64,000 bases of DNA, from the NCBI GenBank assembly GCA_028877205.1, contig JAPPHY010000007.1, positions 1-64,000 of the forward strand. Direction: 5' to 3'. Made by a program: the position numbers and the translations under genes. Position 1 is the first letter of the stretch; every line of letters begins with the position of its first letter. Positions 9,409-16,890 of the stretch are shown here, piece after piece. Below the pieces are notes generated by a model. The model did no database searches, had not been told where the DNA came from, and saw only the letters and a program-made list of their open reading frames with translations. The stretch comes from Chloroflexota bacterium. GTDB taxonomy: Bacteria > Chloroflexota > Dehalococcoidia > Lucifugimonadales > UBA2985.

Positions 9409-10281
9409 TCACTCGACCGTCAGGACATTTCCCATTGATCCGATGTCACCTGACGCCCCCATGTCGGCAGTGTAGACATAGCTCCTGTCCGGATCCAGCT
9501 CCTCCATGTAGAGCACCCGCTCGTGATCGGCGAACCTGATGACCAGGGAGTGCCAGCCGGGGCCCGCCAGGAGCATCTCCGCGCTTCCGCGACCGTCACT
9601 CCTGAAGGTGCCGATGCCCACAACTCTGACCTCGGCTTCCGGCACCGGATTGCCCAGGTGGTCCAGTATCCGGATCCTGCAAGGGCGGTCGCCGAGCCCG
9701 GCATCAGAAACTCCTGCTACCACGTCATGCTCGAACTCGCCGGGCCGCTTGGGTATCATCCAAGCGTCGCCGTACTTCAGGCGCAGGTACTCCTCAGGAG
9801 GATTCGGCACCAGGAATCTCTCGCCCAGGAAGTCGACCTCCTTAGGGTTGGTGAACAGGTAAGCGGGCAGGCTAATCCCGGGGAAGGTGTGGACCTGGTT
9901 CTCCTCAACGGTCACGCAGCTCCAGTCCACTCTGACGTAGTCCTTCATCATCGACATCGACAGGTAGTTCCACACCCTGTTCTCGCCCACAAAGTACCCG
10001 CTCTCCGTGAAGGCCCTGGCCGCCGCCACCCTGGTCTCCTGCGTCAGGCCGTTGATTCCCATCACCGAAATCAAATCCACGTCGTCATCCCAAGCGATGA
10101 TGGCCTTGCCCCGGACGGCGCCGAGGCACGTGCCGGAGTTGAGAAGGAAGGTCACGCCCAGGGCCTCGAAGATCTGCCTCGCTTCCTTCAGGTTGCGCTC
10201 CCCTGCTCTTGTGTCTATCGGCGGGTTGTACTTCAGGGAGTGTTCCAGTGTCGCCTGGTCGCTTCCATTTCCGGATGTCAT
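9409..10281 (-). CDS. LicD-family transferase with C-terminal Ig-like domain
   Basis: 290 aa. Residues about 40-200 match the LicD/fukutin nucleotidyltransferase-fold family: FLLNSGTCLGAVRGKAIIAW followed by DDDVDL, where the aspartates bind metal. The family transfers phosphocholine or similar groups onto surface glycans. The last 90 residues (ILDHLGNPVPEAEVRVVG, then SDGRGSAEMLL) look like a carboxypeptidase-regulatory or CnaB-like beta-sandwich, an unusual addition for a cytoplasmic transferase. No signal peptide is evident. It is a single gene with an AGGAGGAG ribosome-binding site; no glycan cluster surrounds it, so the acceptor is unknown. Confidence 0.75.
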   Translation of the reverse strand: MTSGNGSDQATLEHSLKYNPPIDTRAGERNLKEARQIFEALGVTFLLNSGTCLGAVRGKAIIAWDDDVDLISVMGINGLTQETRVAAARAFTESGYFVGENRVWNYLSMSMMKDYVRVDWSCVTVEENQVHTFPGISLPAYLFTNPKEVDFLGERFLVPNPPEEYLRLKYGDAWMIPKRPGEFEHDVVAGVSDAGLGDRPCRIRILDHLGNPVPEAEVRVVGIGTFRSDGRGSAEMLLAGPGWHSLVIRFADHERVLYMEELDPDRSYVYTADMGASGDIGSMGNVLTVE

Positions 10282-10437
10282 GGTCTGCTCCTCCTACAGT
10301 GAGACTGGTCAAGATGTTGTACCCAACCGGTTTGGCTGCTGCGCCGGGTATGGCGCTGCACGGTCAGCGCATGCCGTCCACAACCCCGTCCATGAGCAGG
10401 TTTGCGCTAAGGGAGGTAGCAGGTCCGCCGCGCTCTA

Positions 10438-11205
10438 CTACCCGCTCGGCTCCGAGGAGACCGCCTCCACCAGCTCCTTCCGCTCGCCCAGACGCGCCAG
10501 CCGTGCCAGCCAGATGCCCAGCTCGTACAGCACCAGTATGGGCACCGCCACCAGGCTCTGGTTGATCGGATCGAACGTCGGCGTGATCAGAGCGCCCAGT
10601 ATGAACGCGCCGACGATGGCGAACCGGCGCTTCTTCGCCAATGCCCTCGGCGTCACAACGCGTATCTTGCTCAGGAAGAACATCACCAGCGGCGCCTGGA
10701 ACGACACGCCCAGCCAGAACAGCAGCGTGACCACGAGGTTGATGTAGTTGCCCACCCGTATCATCGGCGTGGCTATGTCCGAGCCGAATGTGAGCAGGAA
10801 GTTGATGGCCGGCGGCAGCAGCACGAGGTATCCGAACGCCGCGCCCGCCGCAAACGACAGGATGACGCCCGGGAGCAGCGCGAACAGGTAGCGCTTCTCC
10901 TTTGGCGTCAGGCCAGGCGCCACGAACATCACGGCCTGGTACAGCACAACCGGCGACGCCAGCGCCAGTCCGCCCATCAGCGACACCTTCATGGTGATGC
11001 CGATCATCTCCGTGGCCTGCGTGAAGACGAGCTTGTTGTCCCGCAGCGAGTCGAAGCCCTGCGCCGGCCCCATGAGCAGCTCGAAGATGAGGGGGTGGAA
11101 CACGAACGCCGCCACGGTGCCCACGATGACCGCCGCCGCGGACACCGTGAGCCGCTTCCGCAGCTCCGCAAGGTGCTCGCTCAGCGTCAGCGCCCTAGTC
11201 GACAT
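10438..11205 (-). CDS. tatC: Sec-independent protein translocase TatC
   Basis: 255 aa. Core receptor of the twin-arginine translocase. It has six membrane segments, the N-terminal LSEHLAELRKRL motif with the Glu needed for signal-peptide binding, and the conserved FAAGAAFGYLVLLPPAINFLL-type region, read here in the fourth segment area. It overlaps the upstream tatB-like gene by 11 bases (11195-11205), so the two are co-translated. A separate tatA-like gene is at 29949-30173. Confidence 0.96.
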   Translation of the reverse strand: MSTRALTLSEHLAELRKRLTVSAAAVIVGTVAAFVFHPLIFELLMGPAQGFDSLRDNKLVFTQATEMIGITMKVSLMGGLALASPVVLYQAVMFVAPGLTPKEKRYLFALLPGVILSFAAGAAFGYLVLLPPAINFLLTFGSDIATPMIRVGNYINLVVTLLFWLGVSFQAPLVMFFLSKIRVVTPRALAKKRRFAIVGAFILGALITPTFDPINQSLVAVPILVLYELGIWLARLARLGERKELVEAVSSEPSG

Positions 11206-11458
11206 CGCGCCGCCTCTCGGTGGACGTACCGCCGGTCTGGGGTGTCGTGCCGGCTCGCTCCGCCTCGGAGCTTCGCTTCGCTGCCTCTTCTTCCTCCAGC
11301 TCGAGCATTGCCGGGATCTCGCCGGTCGTGCGCCTGACCTCCTGGATGAATTTGCCCAGGGAGCGCGCCATCTCGGTCATTCGCATGGGGCCAAGGACCA
11401 GAAATGCCACGAGCATTATGGCCAGAAGCTCCAGCGATCCTATGCCCAGGAAGTCCAC
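11195..11458 (-). CDS. tatB: Sec-independent translocase TatA/TatB-like protein
   Basis: 87 aa from a GTG at 11458 with GGAGGAG about 10 bases upstream. An ATG further upstream at 11509 would add residues that do not fit the family. It starts VDFLGIGSLELLAIMLVAFL, a single membrane helix, followed by the FLVLGPMRM hinge and an amphipathic helix, then a charged, probably disordered tail. The Glu in the first helix and the position before tatC favour a TatB role, but TatA/B cannot be separated with certainty. Confidence 0.88.
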   Translation of the reverse strand: MDFLGIGSLELLAIMLVAFLVLGPMRMTEMARSLGKFIQEVRRTTGEIPAMLELEEEEAAKRSSEAERAGTTPQTGGTSTERRRDVD

Positions 11459-11561
11459 CTGCGATACTCCTCCGTGCCGCCTGTCGAGTACGGCCTCACT
11501 ATAGCGCATAGCGCGGGCAGTGCCAAGGCGAGGGGCGACTCATGAAGCGACGCCGAAACCT

Positions 11562-11721
11562 CTCCGCTCACCCTGAGCCTGTCGAAGGGCGTGAGCGGGC
11601 CGGGTAGGCACACCGCTCAATTGGTTCGACATGCTCACCACGAGCGGTGCGGCCGCTCGATGCGTAGTTGCCCACTTACCCCCGCATCAAGTTCGGGGCA
11701 AGCTCTGTGATTGTCGAAGGG
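11562..11721. repeat. Dispersed palindromic repeats, two units
   Basis: This gap between tatB-like and the glycosylase holds two copies of a dispersed repeat. Unit one (11562-11598) contains CTCACCCTGAGCCTGTCGAA and GTGAGCGG. Unit two (11611-11721) starts CCGCTCAATTGGTTCGACA, contains CCCCCGCATC and ends TTGTCGAAGGG. Related copies lie at 25568-25604, 29762-29872 and 58999-59037. The inverted GCTCA/TGAGC ends suggest REP/MITE-type elements. No gene is seen here. Confidence 0.75.
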
Positions 11722-11723
11722 AG

Positions 11724-12413
11724 TTAGCTGACGTTGGCCGCGGCCCCCGTCTCGCAGACGGCCAGCAGGCAGCACGACTCGCACAGCGGCGACCGCTTGC
11801 GGCAGGCCTCCACGGCGTGCCGGTCGAGCAGCGCGTGGTACTCGTTGAACAGGGCCGTGTCGCGCGGCAGGCTGTCCATGAACATCGACTGGTACGCATC
11901 GTACCGCTCGGTTGGCGGCGTGATGCCCAGCCGGCCCATGATGCGCCGCGTGTAGGCGTCGATGACGAACATGGGCTTGCCGGCGGCGTACAGCACGATG
12001 TCATCGGCCGTCTCCTCGCCGATGCCGTGAATGGACAGCAGCTCCCGCCGCAACCTGTCGACGTCCTGCTGGAACATCGCGTCGAGGTCGTCGTCGTAGC
12101 ACTCACCCAGGTGCTCCACGAACGCCTTGAGCTTGCGCGACTTGGCGTTGAAGTAGACCGACGGGCGGATGAGCACGGCCAGCTCCTCGATTGGGACGGC
12201 GCGGAGACCGGCCGGAGAGAGCACTCCGGCGGCCTTGAGGTTGTCGATGGCGCGCTCCACGCCGGTCCAACCGGCGGACTGCGTGAGTATTGCGCCGACG
12301 ATGACCTCGAATGGCGAGTCGCCCGGCCACCAGTCCTGCGGGCCATACCGCGCCAGCAGGCGGTGGTACACATCCATCAGCCTGTCATGGAGCAGGGCTG
12401 TCACGGTGCGCAC
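11724..12413 (-). CDS. HhH-GPD base-excision DNA glycosylase (endonuclease III-related)
   Basis: 229 aa from a GTG. The fold is that of endonuclease III: GAILTQSAGWTGVERAI near residue 40, helix-hairpin-helix SIHGIGEETADDIVLYA, catalytic aspartate in VIDAYTRRI, and a C-terminal CxxxxxxCxxCxxxxxC iron-sulfur motif (CRKRSPLCESCCLLAVC). The lysine of bifunctional EndoIII (GxGxKTA) is replaced by glutamate (GIGEETA), so a monofunctional glycosylase of the MpgII type is likely, with no lyase activity. Substrate base not determined. Single gene flanked by repeats. Confidence 0.85.
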   Translation of the reverse strand: MRTVTALLHDRLMDVYHRLLARYGPQDWWPGDSPFEVIVGAILTQSAGWTGVERAIDNLKAAGVLSPAGLRAVPIEELAVLIRPSVYFNAKSRKLKAFVEHLGECYDDDLDAMFQQDVDRLRRELLSIHGIGEETADDIVLYAAGKPMFVIDAYTRRIMGRLGITPPTERYDAYQSMFMDSLPRDTALFNEYHALLDRHAVEACRKRSPLCESCCLLAVCETGAAANVS

Positions 12414-12451
12414 CCTCTCGCGAAAGTCAAACCGTCACGCCCATGATGCCC

Positions 12452-12955
12452 CTACTGGTTCTTCGCGTAGGTGAACAGCCACTCGCCGTCGAACTCTTCG
12501 TAGATGAACACCATCTTCACCGACCCTCCCGGGAAGCGCGCCGTCTGCCTGATCTCCCACTTGCCCGGCTCGATCTCCGTGGGCGGAGACGTCTCCTCCG
12601 TCTCGAAGGTTATGCCGGCGGCCTTGAAGGGCTGCATGTTCCTCCTGAGTATTTCCTCTTCCTCCTCCCAGTAGCTCTCCTCGTAGAAGGCCCGGAGTCC
12701 TTCGAGGTCATAGGAGTTGTAGGTCTCCCACATCTGCGCGGTCTTCTCGCGGAGGTGCTCAGGTAGGTCTACCGGTTCGACGGAGTCCGACGCAGGCTCA
12801 TCGGTTGGCTGCGCAGCGAGCGTGGGCTCCGCCCGGGGCGTGTCGGTGGGCGCTGGAGTTGGCGTCGGCGTGGATTCCGACGCGCATGCCGCCAGCACGA
12901 TCGCCGCCAGAGCGAGAACTGCAGTTGCGAAGGCTGGCTTGAGGCCTCCGATCAT
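12452..12955 (-). CDS. Hypothetical secreted lipoprotein
   Basis: 167 aa. Signal peptide with lipobox VLAAC and Cys24, followed by a Pro/Thr linker ([13 protein letters not shown]) typical of Chloroflexota lipoproteins. The folded part (residues about 65-167) contains MWETYNSYDLEGLRAFYEES and ends FDGEWLFTYAKNQ, resembling the layout of small NTF2/SnoaL-like cystatin-fold domains, but I cannot assign a family with confidence. A short upstream reading frame of 13 codons ends in an ATGA overlap with the start codon. Confidence 0.75.
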   Translation of the reverse strand: MIGGLKPAFATAVLALAAIVLAACASESTPTPTPAPTDTPRAEPTLAAQPTDEPASDSVEPVDLPEHLREKTAQMWETYNSYDLEGLRAFYEESYWEEEEEILRRNMQPFKAAGITFETEETSPPTEIEPGKWEIRQTARFPGGSVKMVFIYEEFDGEWLFTYAKNQ

Positions 12956-13039
12956 CGATCTGCCCCCTTGTCCAATACGACGTAGCCCTTCATTGCTCAG
13001 CTCCCTTCATGCAGGCTCGGCTGAATGGGGTACACCGCT

Positions 13040-13069
13040 AGCTTATTTGCCTGACGCCAAGGTTGTCAA
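13040..13069 (-). promoter_or_regulatory. Probable promoter of the 12452-12955 lipoprotein
   Basis: Minus strand: perfect -35 TTGACA (13064-13069), 18-bp spacer, weak -10 TAAGCT (13040-13045). It would give a leader of about 75 nt holding the short upstream frame. The weak -10 lowers confidence. Confidence 0.4.
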
Positions 13070-13163
13070 TTGCAACCGCGCAGGTCTGCGAACAGCTTGC
13101 GATGGCTATGGCGAAGGGGGACGAGGCTGCGCGGCGATTGAGGCGCGTGCTCAGCAAGTCCGC

Positions 13164-13565
13164 CTACTCGATCCAGAAGTGAGGGTTCCAGGCGATCTCC
13201 CAGAGGTAGCCCTCCGGGTCGGCGAAGTAGCCGGAGTAGCCGCCCCAGAAGGCGTCTTCCGCCGGCTTGACCAGGGTAGCGCCCGCGTTCACGGCAACGT
13301 TCAGCAGCGCGTCCACCTCCTCCCTGGTGCGGACGTTGTGCGCCAGCGTGACGCCGGAGAATCCACTGCCCTCCGTGTCGATGCCGGCGTCGGCGGCCAG
13401 GGCGTCGCGGGGGTACAGGGACAGCCAGGTGCCCCGGTTCTTGAAGAACGCGATGGACTCGGTGTTCTCGTCGAGAAGCGGCAGGCCCAGCCCGTCCCGG
13501 TAGAACTCAACCGCTCGAGGCAGGTCTGAAACGCCCAGAGTGATGATGCTGATGCGTGGCTCCAT
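13164..13565 (-). CDS. VOC family (glyoxalase/dioxygenase fold) protein
   Basis: 133 aa from the ATG at 13565 (MEPRISIITLGVSDL), preceded by GAAAGGAA; an upstream in-frame Met would add 49 unrelated residues. Single vicinal-oxygen-chelate domain pair: ITLGVSDLPRAVEFYRDGLG at the N-terminus, then SGVTLAHNVRT and GYSGYFADPEGYLWEIAWN. Most such small proteins are lyases or dioxygenases or bind drugs; the substrate is not evident. The W-rich ending is typical of the PF00903 group. Single gene. Confidence 0.88.
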   Translation of the reverse strand: MEPRISIITLGVSDLPRAVEFYRDGLGLPLLDENTESIAFFKNRGTWLSLYPRDALAADAGIDTEGSGFSGVTLAHNVRTREEVDALLNVAVNAGATLVKPAEDAFWGGYSGYFADPEGYLWEIAWNPHFWIE

Positions 13566-13727
13566 GAGAGTTCCTTTCTCATCCACGAATGTGTGCGATT
13601 GCTGGCGGGGGACGGATGTGTTGTTGGTCGCAGCATTCGCCTTTGGGCCAGATGCGTGATTCCCACCGCCTGGCTCAGCCGCCCTGCGCCTCACGCTGAG
13701 TGTCGTGAACATGGTGGCGAAGCGCCA

Positions 13728-14132
13728 TCACGAGACTTCCGGGACTTTCAGCTCCGGGAAGTAGGCGGAATACACTCCGAGGTCGCGCGTGAGAAATGAG
13801 TTGGCCATCGCCGCCGCGTGAGCGCCGATGAGGAAGTCGGTGATGATGCGCTCCCTCGTGCCTCCGGACGACCTGTACTGCTTCCACCGCAGGCCCGCCT
13901 CGTAGGCGATTGACGAGTCTACCGGAGACAGTGCAGCGCCCATATCGCGGAGCGCTGCATCCAGCGATGCTCGAGAAGCGAAGGCCGGAACCAGTTCCGC
14001 GTACACCAGATCGCAGACGATAACCGCCCCCTGGTTGTAAGCGCGCCGCAGCCACTCGCGGGACTGGGAGTGGAATGGCGAGTCCGTCCTGAACAAGTCC
14101 AGGAGAACGTTGGTATCGACTGCGGTTATCAC
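13728..14132 (-). CDS. vapC: PIN-domain toxin VapC
   Basis: 134 aa. PIN-fold ribonuclease with the acidic residues expected for metal binding: AVDTNVLLDL at the N-terminus, the Glu in VYAELVPAF, and Asp residues in ITDFLIGAHA and LTRDLGVY. VapC toxins cut tRNA or rRNA and are blocked by the cognate VapB. It overlaps the vapB stop as ATGA (14129-14132), a classical antitoxin-first operon. Confidence 0.92.
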   Translation of the reverse strand: MITAVDTNVLLDLFRTDSPFHSQSREWLRRAYNQGAVIVCDLVYAELVPAFASRASLDAALRDMGAALSPVDSSIAYEAGLRWKQYRSSGGTRERIITDFLIGAHAAAMANSFLTRDLGVYSAYFPELKVPEVS

Positions 14133-14347
14133 AGTCCCCGCATCTCCTTCACGTACTCGTCGATGTCGAAGTCTCCACCGTCCAGTACGCCCGCGACCCG
14201 GTCCACCGGATGTAGCTCAGCAGCCCGTTTTCGTATCAGCAGCCCGCCGTCTGTTGGGGTGATTTCGACTTCAACGTCGCGTTTCATGCCAAAGCGGTCC
14301 CTCAGGTGCTTCGGGATGGTGATCTGGCCTCGCTCGGAGATTCTCAT
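14129..14347 (-). CDS. vapB: AbrB-type antitoxin VapB
   Basis: 72 aa. Swapped-hairpin AbrB DNA-binding domain at the N-terminus (ISERGQITIPKHLRDRFG) and a short acidic C-terminal toxin-binding tail (DGGDFDIDEYVKEMRGL). It should neutralise the downstream VapC and autoregulate the operon. A perfect inverted repeat just upstream (14359-14377) is a good candidate operator. Confidence 0.92.
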   Translation of the reverse strand: MRISERGQITIPKHLRDRFGMKRDVEVEITPTDGGLLIRKRAAELHPVDRVAGVLDGGDFDIDEYVKEMRGL

Positions 14348-14358
14348 GATAGTCCTCG

Positions 14359-14377
14359 TATGAATTGCGTATTCATA
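14359..14377 (-). promoter_or_regulatory. Inverted repeat, candidate VapB operator
   Basis: TATGAAT and ATTCATA are perfect 7-bp arms around a 5-bp centre, 12 bases upstream of the vapB start. A -10-like TATGAT lies next to it at 14380-14385 on the minus strand. Position and symmetry fit the autoregulation usual for VapBC. Confidence 0.55.
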
Positions 14378-14400
14378 TAATCATACCATCTATCTCGGAA

Positions 14401-14862
14401 TCACGCACGGTAAGGGTCGCTCAGGATGGAGCGCTCCCACTCCTCAACGCGGGCGGGATCGAGCCTCTCGATTCCAGTCAGACTATCGAAGTCCGTGTCG
14501 GCCGAGATGATGCGGCCGGCCCCGAGGCGCTGCATCACCGCTGCGTGCACCAGGTCCCGAGCGCTCACGTCTGGATGGCGGTCCGCCAGCCGCGCCGCCG
14601 AAAGAACGTCCTCCGCAAGCACCGACTCGACTCGGCCATCCATGACCTCGGCGAAGGCGTGAACGACCATCCGGCCCTGCTCCCAGCGACCCGACGCCAG
14701 ATAGCGGTGCATTAGCTCCTGCAGGACCTCGGAGTCCGACACGAACGCTTGAGGCTCCGCGGCCGCCATGCGAAGAATCCGGGAGCACGGCTCCTTGTAG
14801 GGGTGAGCTCCGCCGGCGGCGTAGATGGGAACGTTGGCGTCAATGAAGACCGCCGGGCTCAT
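14401..14862 (-). CDS. vapC: PIN-domain toxin, second VapC
   Basis: 153 aa. PIN domain with AVFIDANVPIYAAGG at the N-terminus, EVLQELMHRYL carrying the Glu, SARDLVHAAVMQRLG and IISADTDFD as the later acidic motifs. The order matches COG2405/COG1848-like PIN toxins rather than the neighbour at 13728. It overlaps the upstream ribbon-helix-helix antitoxin by 23 bases, so this is a second, independent toxin-antitoxin pair. Confidence 0.9.
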   Translation of the reverse strand: MSPAVFIDANVPIYAAGGAHPYKEPCSRILRMAAAEPQAFVSDSEVLQELMHRYLASGRWEQGRMVVHAFAEVMDGRVESVLAEDVLSAARLADRHPDVSARDLVHAAVMQRLGAGRIISADTDFDSLTGIERLDPARVEEWERSILSDPYRA

Positions 14863-15088
14863 GGGCGGCCTCCAGCTCGCGGGAGAGGGTGTCCGGGTCG
14901 GGCGTGTCCTCCACGTTCAGCCCTATCAGCCGCTCAGCCGCCTGCTGCCGGCGAACGCGAACGACGTCCTCATAGGCGTCGTCGATCAGGCACCGCACGA
15001 CCGCGGAAATGGGCACGCCTCTCTCCTCGACGAGCTCCTCCAATCGCCGCCGCCGCTCCTTATCCAGCCGAACGTCCAGGCGCGCCAT
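14840..15088 (-). CDS. Ribbon-helix-helix antitoxin
   Basis: 82 aa. The N-terminus has an alternating ribbon MARLDVRLDKERRRRLEELV followed by a helix-turn-helix-sized segment (GVPISAVVRCLIDDAYED), as in CopG/Arc-type antitoxins; the C-terminal tail is acidic. It is translated just ahead of the PIN toxin with 23 bases of overlap, which supports its role as cognate antitoxin. Ribosome-binding site AAGGAGCAGGGC precedes the ATG. Confidence 0.85.
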   Translation of the reverse strand: MARLDVRLDKERRRRLEELVEERGVPISAVVRCLIDDAYEDVVRVRRQQAAERLIGLNVEDTPDPDTLSRELEAAHEPGGLH

Positions 15089-15125
15089 GCCCTGCTCCTT
15101 GTGCGGATAGTTGTGTACGGAGACA

Positions 15126-15155
15126 AGTATGCGGTAGGCGACGTACGCGTGTCAA
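15126..15155 (-). promoter_or_regulatory. Promoter of the second toxin-antitoxin pair
   Basis: Minus strand: perfect -35 TTGACA (15150-15155), 18-bp spacer, -10 CATACT (15126-15131). It lies about 40 bases upstream of the antitoxin start. The rest of the gap to 15401 contains no gene I can support. Confidence 0.6.
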
Positions 15156-15401
15156 TGGTGGGGGGGATGAAAGCCAAGGTTGGCGAGCTTGGCAATGTGC
15201 GATTCAAAACCGTGGTGCCGAGCCGACTGCGATCCTCTACCACGTCTGGATCGACCTTGTACATGGGCGCGCCGACCTTTCCGGCCGCGGGAACAGTGTC
15301 AATTGGGATTCTCGCTCGGATGAATCAGGCAGGCTGCGCGACTAAGTGACCCAATGGCACTAGACTGTGGGAGGCACCAGAATGCGAGTCAGCTCGCTGA
15401 T

Positions 15402-16688
15402 TCACAGCTTACTGTACAGCATGACTCTAGCCGCGGTTTGAGATAACGGTAGAAGCCACGGGGACAATCGAGTGTAATTTGCGGTCGTAGGCGCGATTGT
15501 TGTCGACTGTCTCGACTCGCGCGCGTGAACTAGCGCATTTCTCACCCGATGCAATGCGGAAGAAAACTGTTTATTCCAGTTCTGGGCAAAGTCCCCAAAG
15601 TTGGTCGAATCACTCACAAGTGCCGGTAGAACGAAACCTCCATCTAGTTCGATTTCCTGTGAGAAGACGTCAAGAGACCCGTTCATAATGTCCCACATTT
15701 CCTGAGGATCGACACACTCTTCAATCATCTCGTTAATCTTTGCCTCGTCGTTCCTCCTTTCAGTAGACATGGCATCCAGAATCTGTTGGGCCACCCTGTC
15801 TGGACGCGAGACTGCATCGGGAGCGGCGATTGCTCGTTCTATTTCGCGGCGAACTTTGTCTTTGACGTGATAGAATCCGGCATACTCCAGTATTTGGTAG
15901 TAGTGGATAAACCTAAGAAATGGATCTCCCTGTCGAGCACTCTCCCATAAAATGAGGAGGTGTTGGTCAACATCCGATGCAGATAGAGTGTCCGGGAAGT
16001 AGCCAGTTCGTGGCGGATGCAAGTCATCGACCCTTAGGGACGCATCCGGCTCTTCGTGAATAAGAATGGAAGGAGTGTAGCGGTCAAAGTAGGACATGTG
16101 AAAGTTGAGGCTTCGGACAAGATCCCGGATGAATTCATCGTCGTAGGATGTGATCCCGCCTATCCAAAACGAAGCTGGCATTCCGTTCGAGACAAAGTCT
16201 GAATCTGGGTGAACTTCTAGCGTGTGCTCGAATCGATAGAACGGTAGGAGATTTCGATAGTCCGAACGTGAGGGAGTGCCTGTTGGTCTCACACTTCTCG
16301 CTATTGCCCGTAGTCTCGGGCTAGATGGGCCGAATTGACAGAGATAGCTACCCCCTCTATACCGAAACTCAAATCTCCTTTCCAGAAGGCTGCTTTCCTT
16401 CTCAAGCACCGTATAAATCACTTCAAGTTCAACTGTGTCTTCATGCCATATGGCGGTGAACCTGGGTGGTAAGCGCACTGCATTTAGAGCTTCGAACAGC
16501 TCTTCGTCTTCACCATGCAGAGGAATCTCAATGGCTTCCTCACCCCACGGCCGTATTACTGAGGGATCCGGTTCCCCGCTCCTGACTTGGGCTTCGGGGT
16601 TACAGGCGAGAAACGCCTGCAACTTTGCTCGAATGTAGTTCGCTTGGGCCTCACGCAGTTCATCCATCTTTGGGTCTAGCCTCTCCAT
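15402..16688 (-). CDS. HEPN-motif protein of unknown function
   Basis: 428 aa, clearly lower in GC and looser in codon use than its neighbours, a sign of transfer. The N-terminal 250 residues match no family I recognise. The C-terminal part is helical and contains FSSALHRVRNALVHARESR, where RNALVH is the R-x4-H motif of HEPN ribonucleases (ApeA/RiboL-PSP-like). HEPN proteins often act as RNA-cutting effectors in toxin-antitoxin or phage-defence systems. It lies between two VapBC pairs and a tRNA gene. No partner gene is adjacent, so it is either a standalone effector or an orphan. Confidence 0.7.
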   Translation of the reverse strand: MERLDPKMDELREAQANYIRAKLQAFLACNPEAQVRSGEPDPSVIRPWGEEAIEIPLHGEDEELFEALNAVRLPPRFTAIWHEDTVELEVIYTVLEKESSLLERRFEFRYRGGSYLCQFGPSSPRLRAIARSVRPTGTPSRSDYRNLLPFYRFEHTLEVHPDSDFVSNGMPASFWIGGITSYDDEFIRDLVRSLNFHMSYFDRYTPSILIHEEPDASLRVDDLHPPRTGYFPDTLSASDVDQHLLILWESARQGDPFLRFIHYYQILEYAGFYHVKDKVRREIERAIAAPDAVSRPDRVAQQILDAMSTERRNDEAKINEMIEECVDPQEMWDIMNGSLDVFSQEIELDGGFVLPALVSDSTNFGDFAQNWNKQFSSALHRVRNALVHARESRQSTTIAPTTANYTRLSPWLLPLSQTAARVMLYSKL

Positions 16689-16787
16689 TTGGTGTTACGG
16701 CCTACAACGTGCTCGCAGAGTCTCAGTGTTTCAGATTCTGGTGTGTGACCTAGTAGCGATTCTTGGCTCCGAGGGCTAAGAGCAAAA

Positions 16788-16859
<72 letters not shown>

Positions 16860-16890
16860 CAGTCCAAGATAAGGGCGCGCTATACCCGTG

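Noticed and set aside
13100-13180. 24-codon frame MAMAKGDEAARRLRRVLSKS on the plus strand
   Set aside because: Sounds protein-like but has no ribosome-binding site and overlaps the VOC gene end; possible relic, too short to support.
15156-15400. Possible gene remnant between the antitoxin and the HEPN gene
   Set aside because: Short frames on both strands, none with family motifs or start signals.
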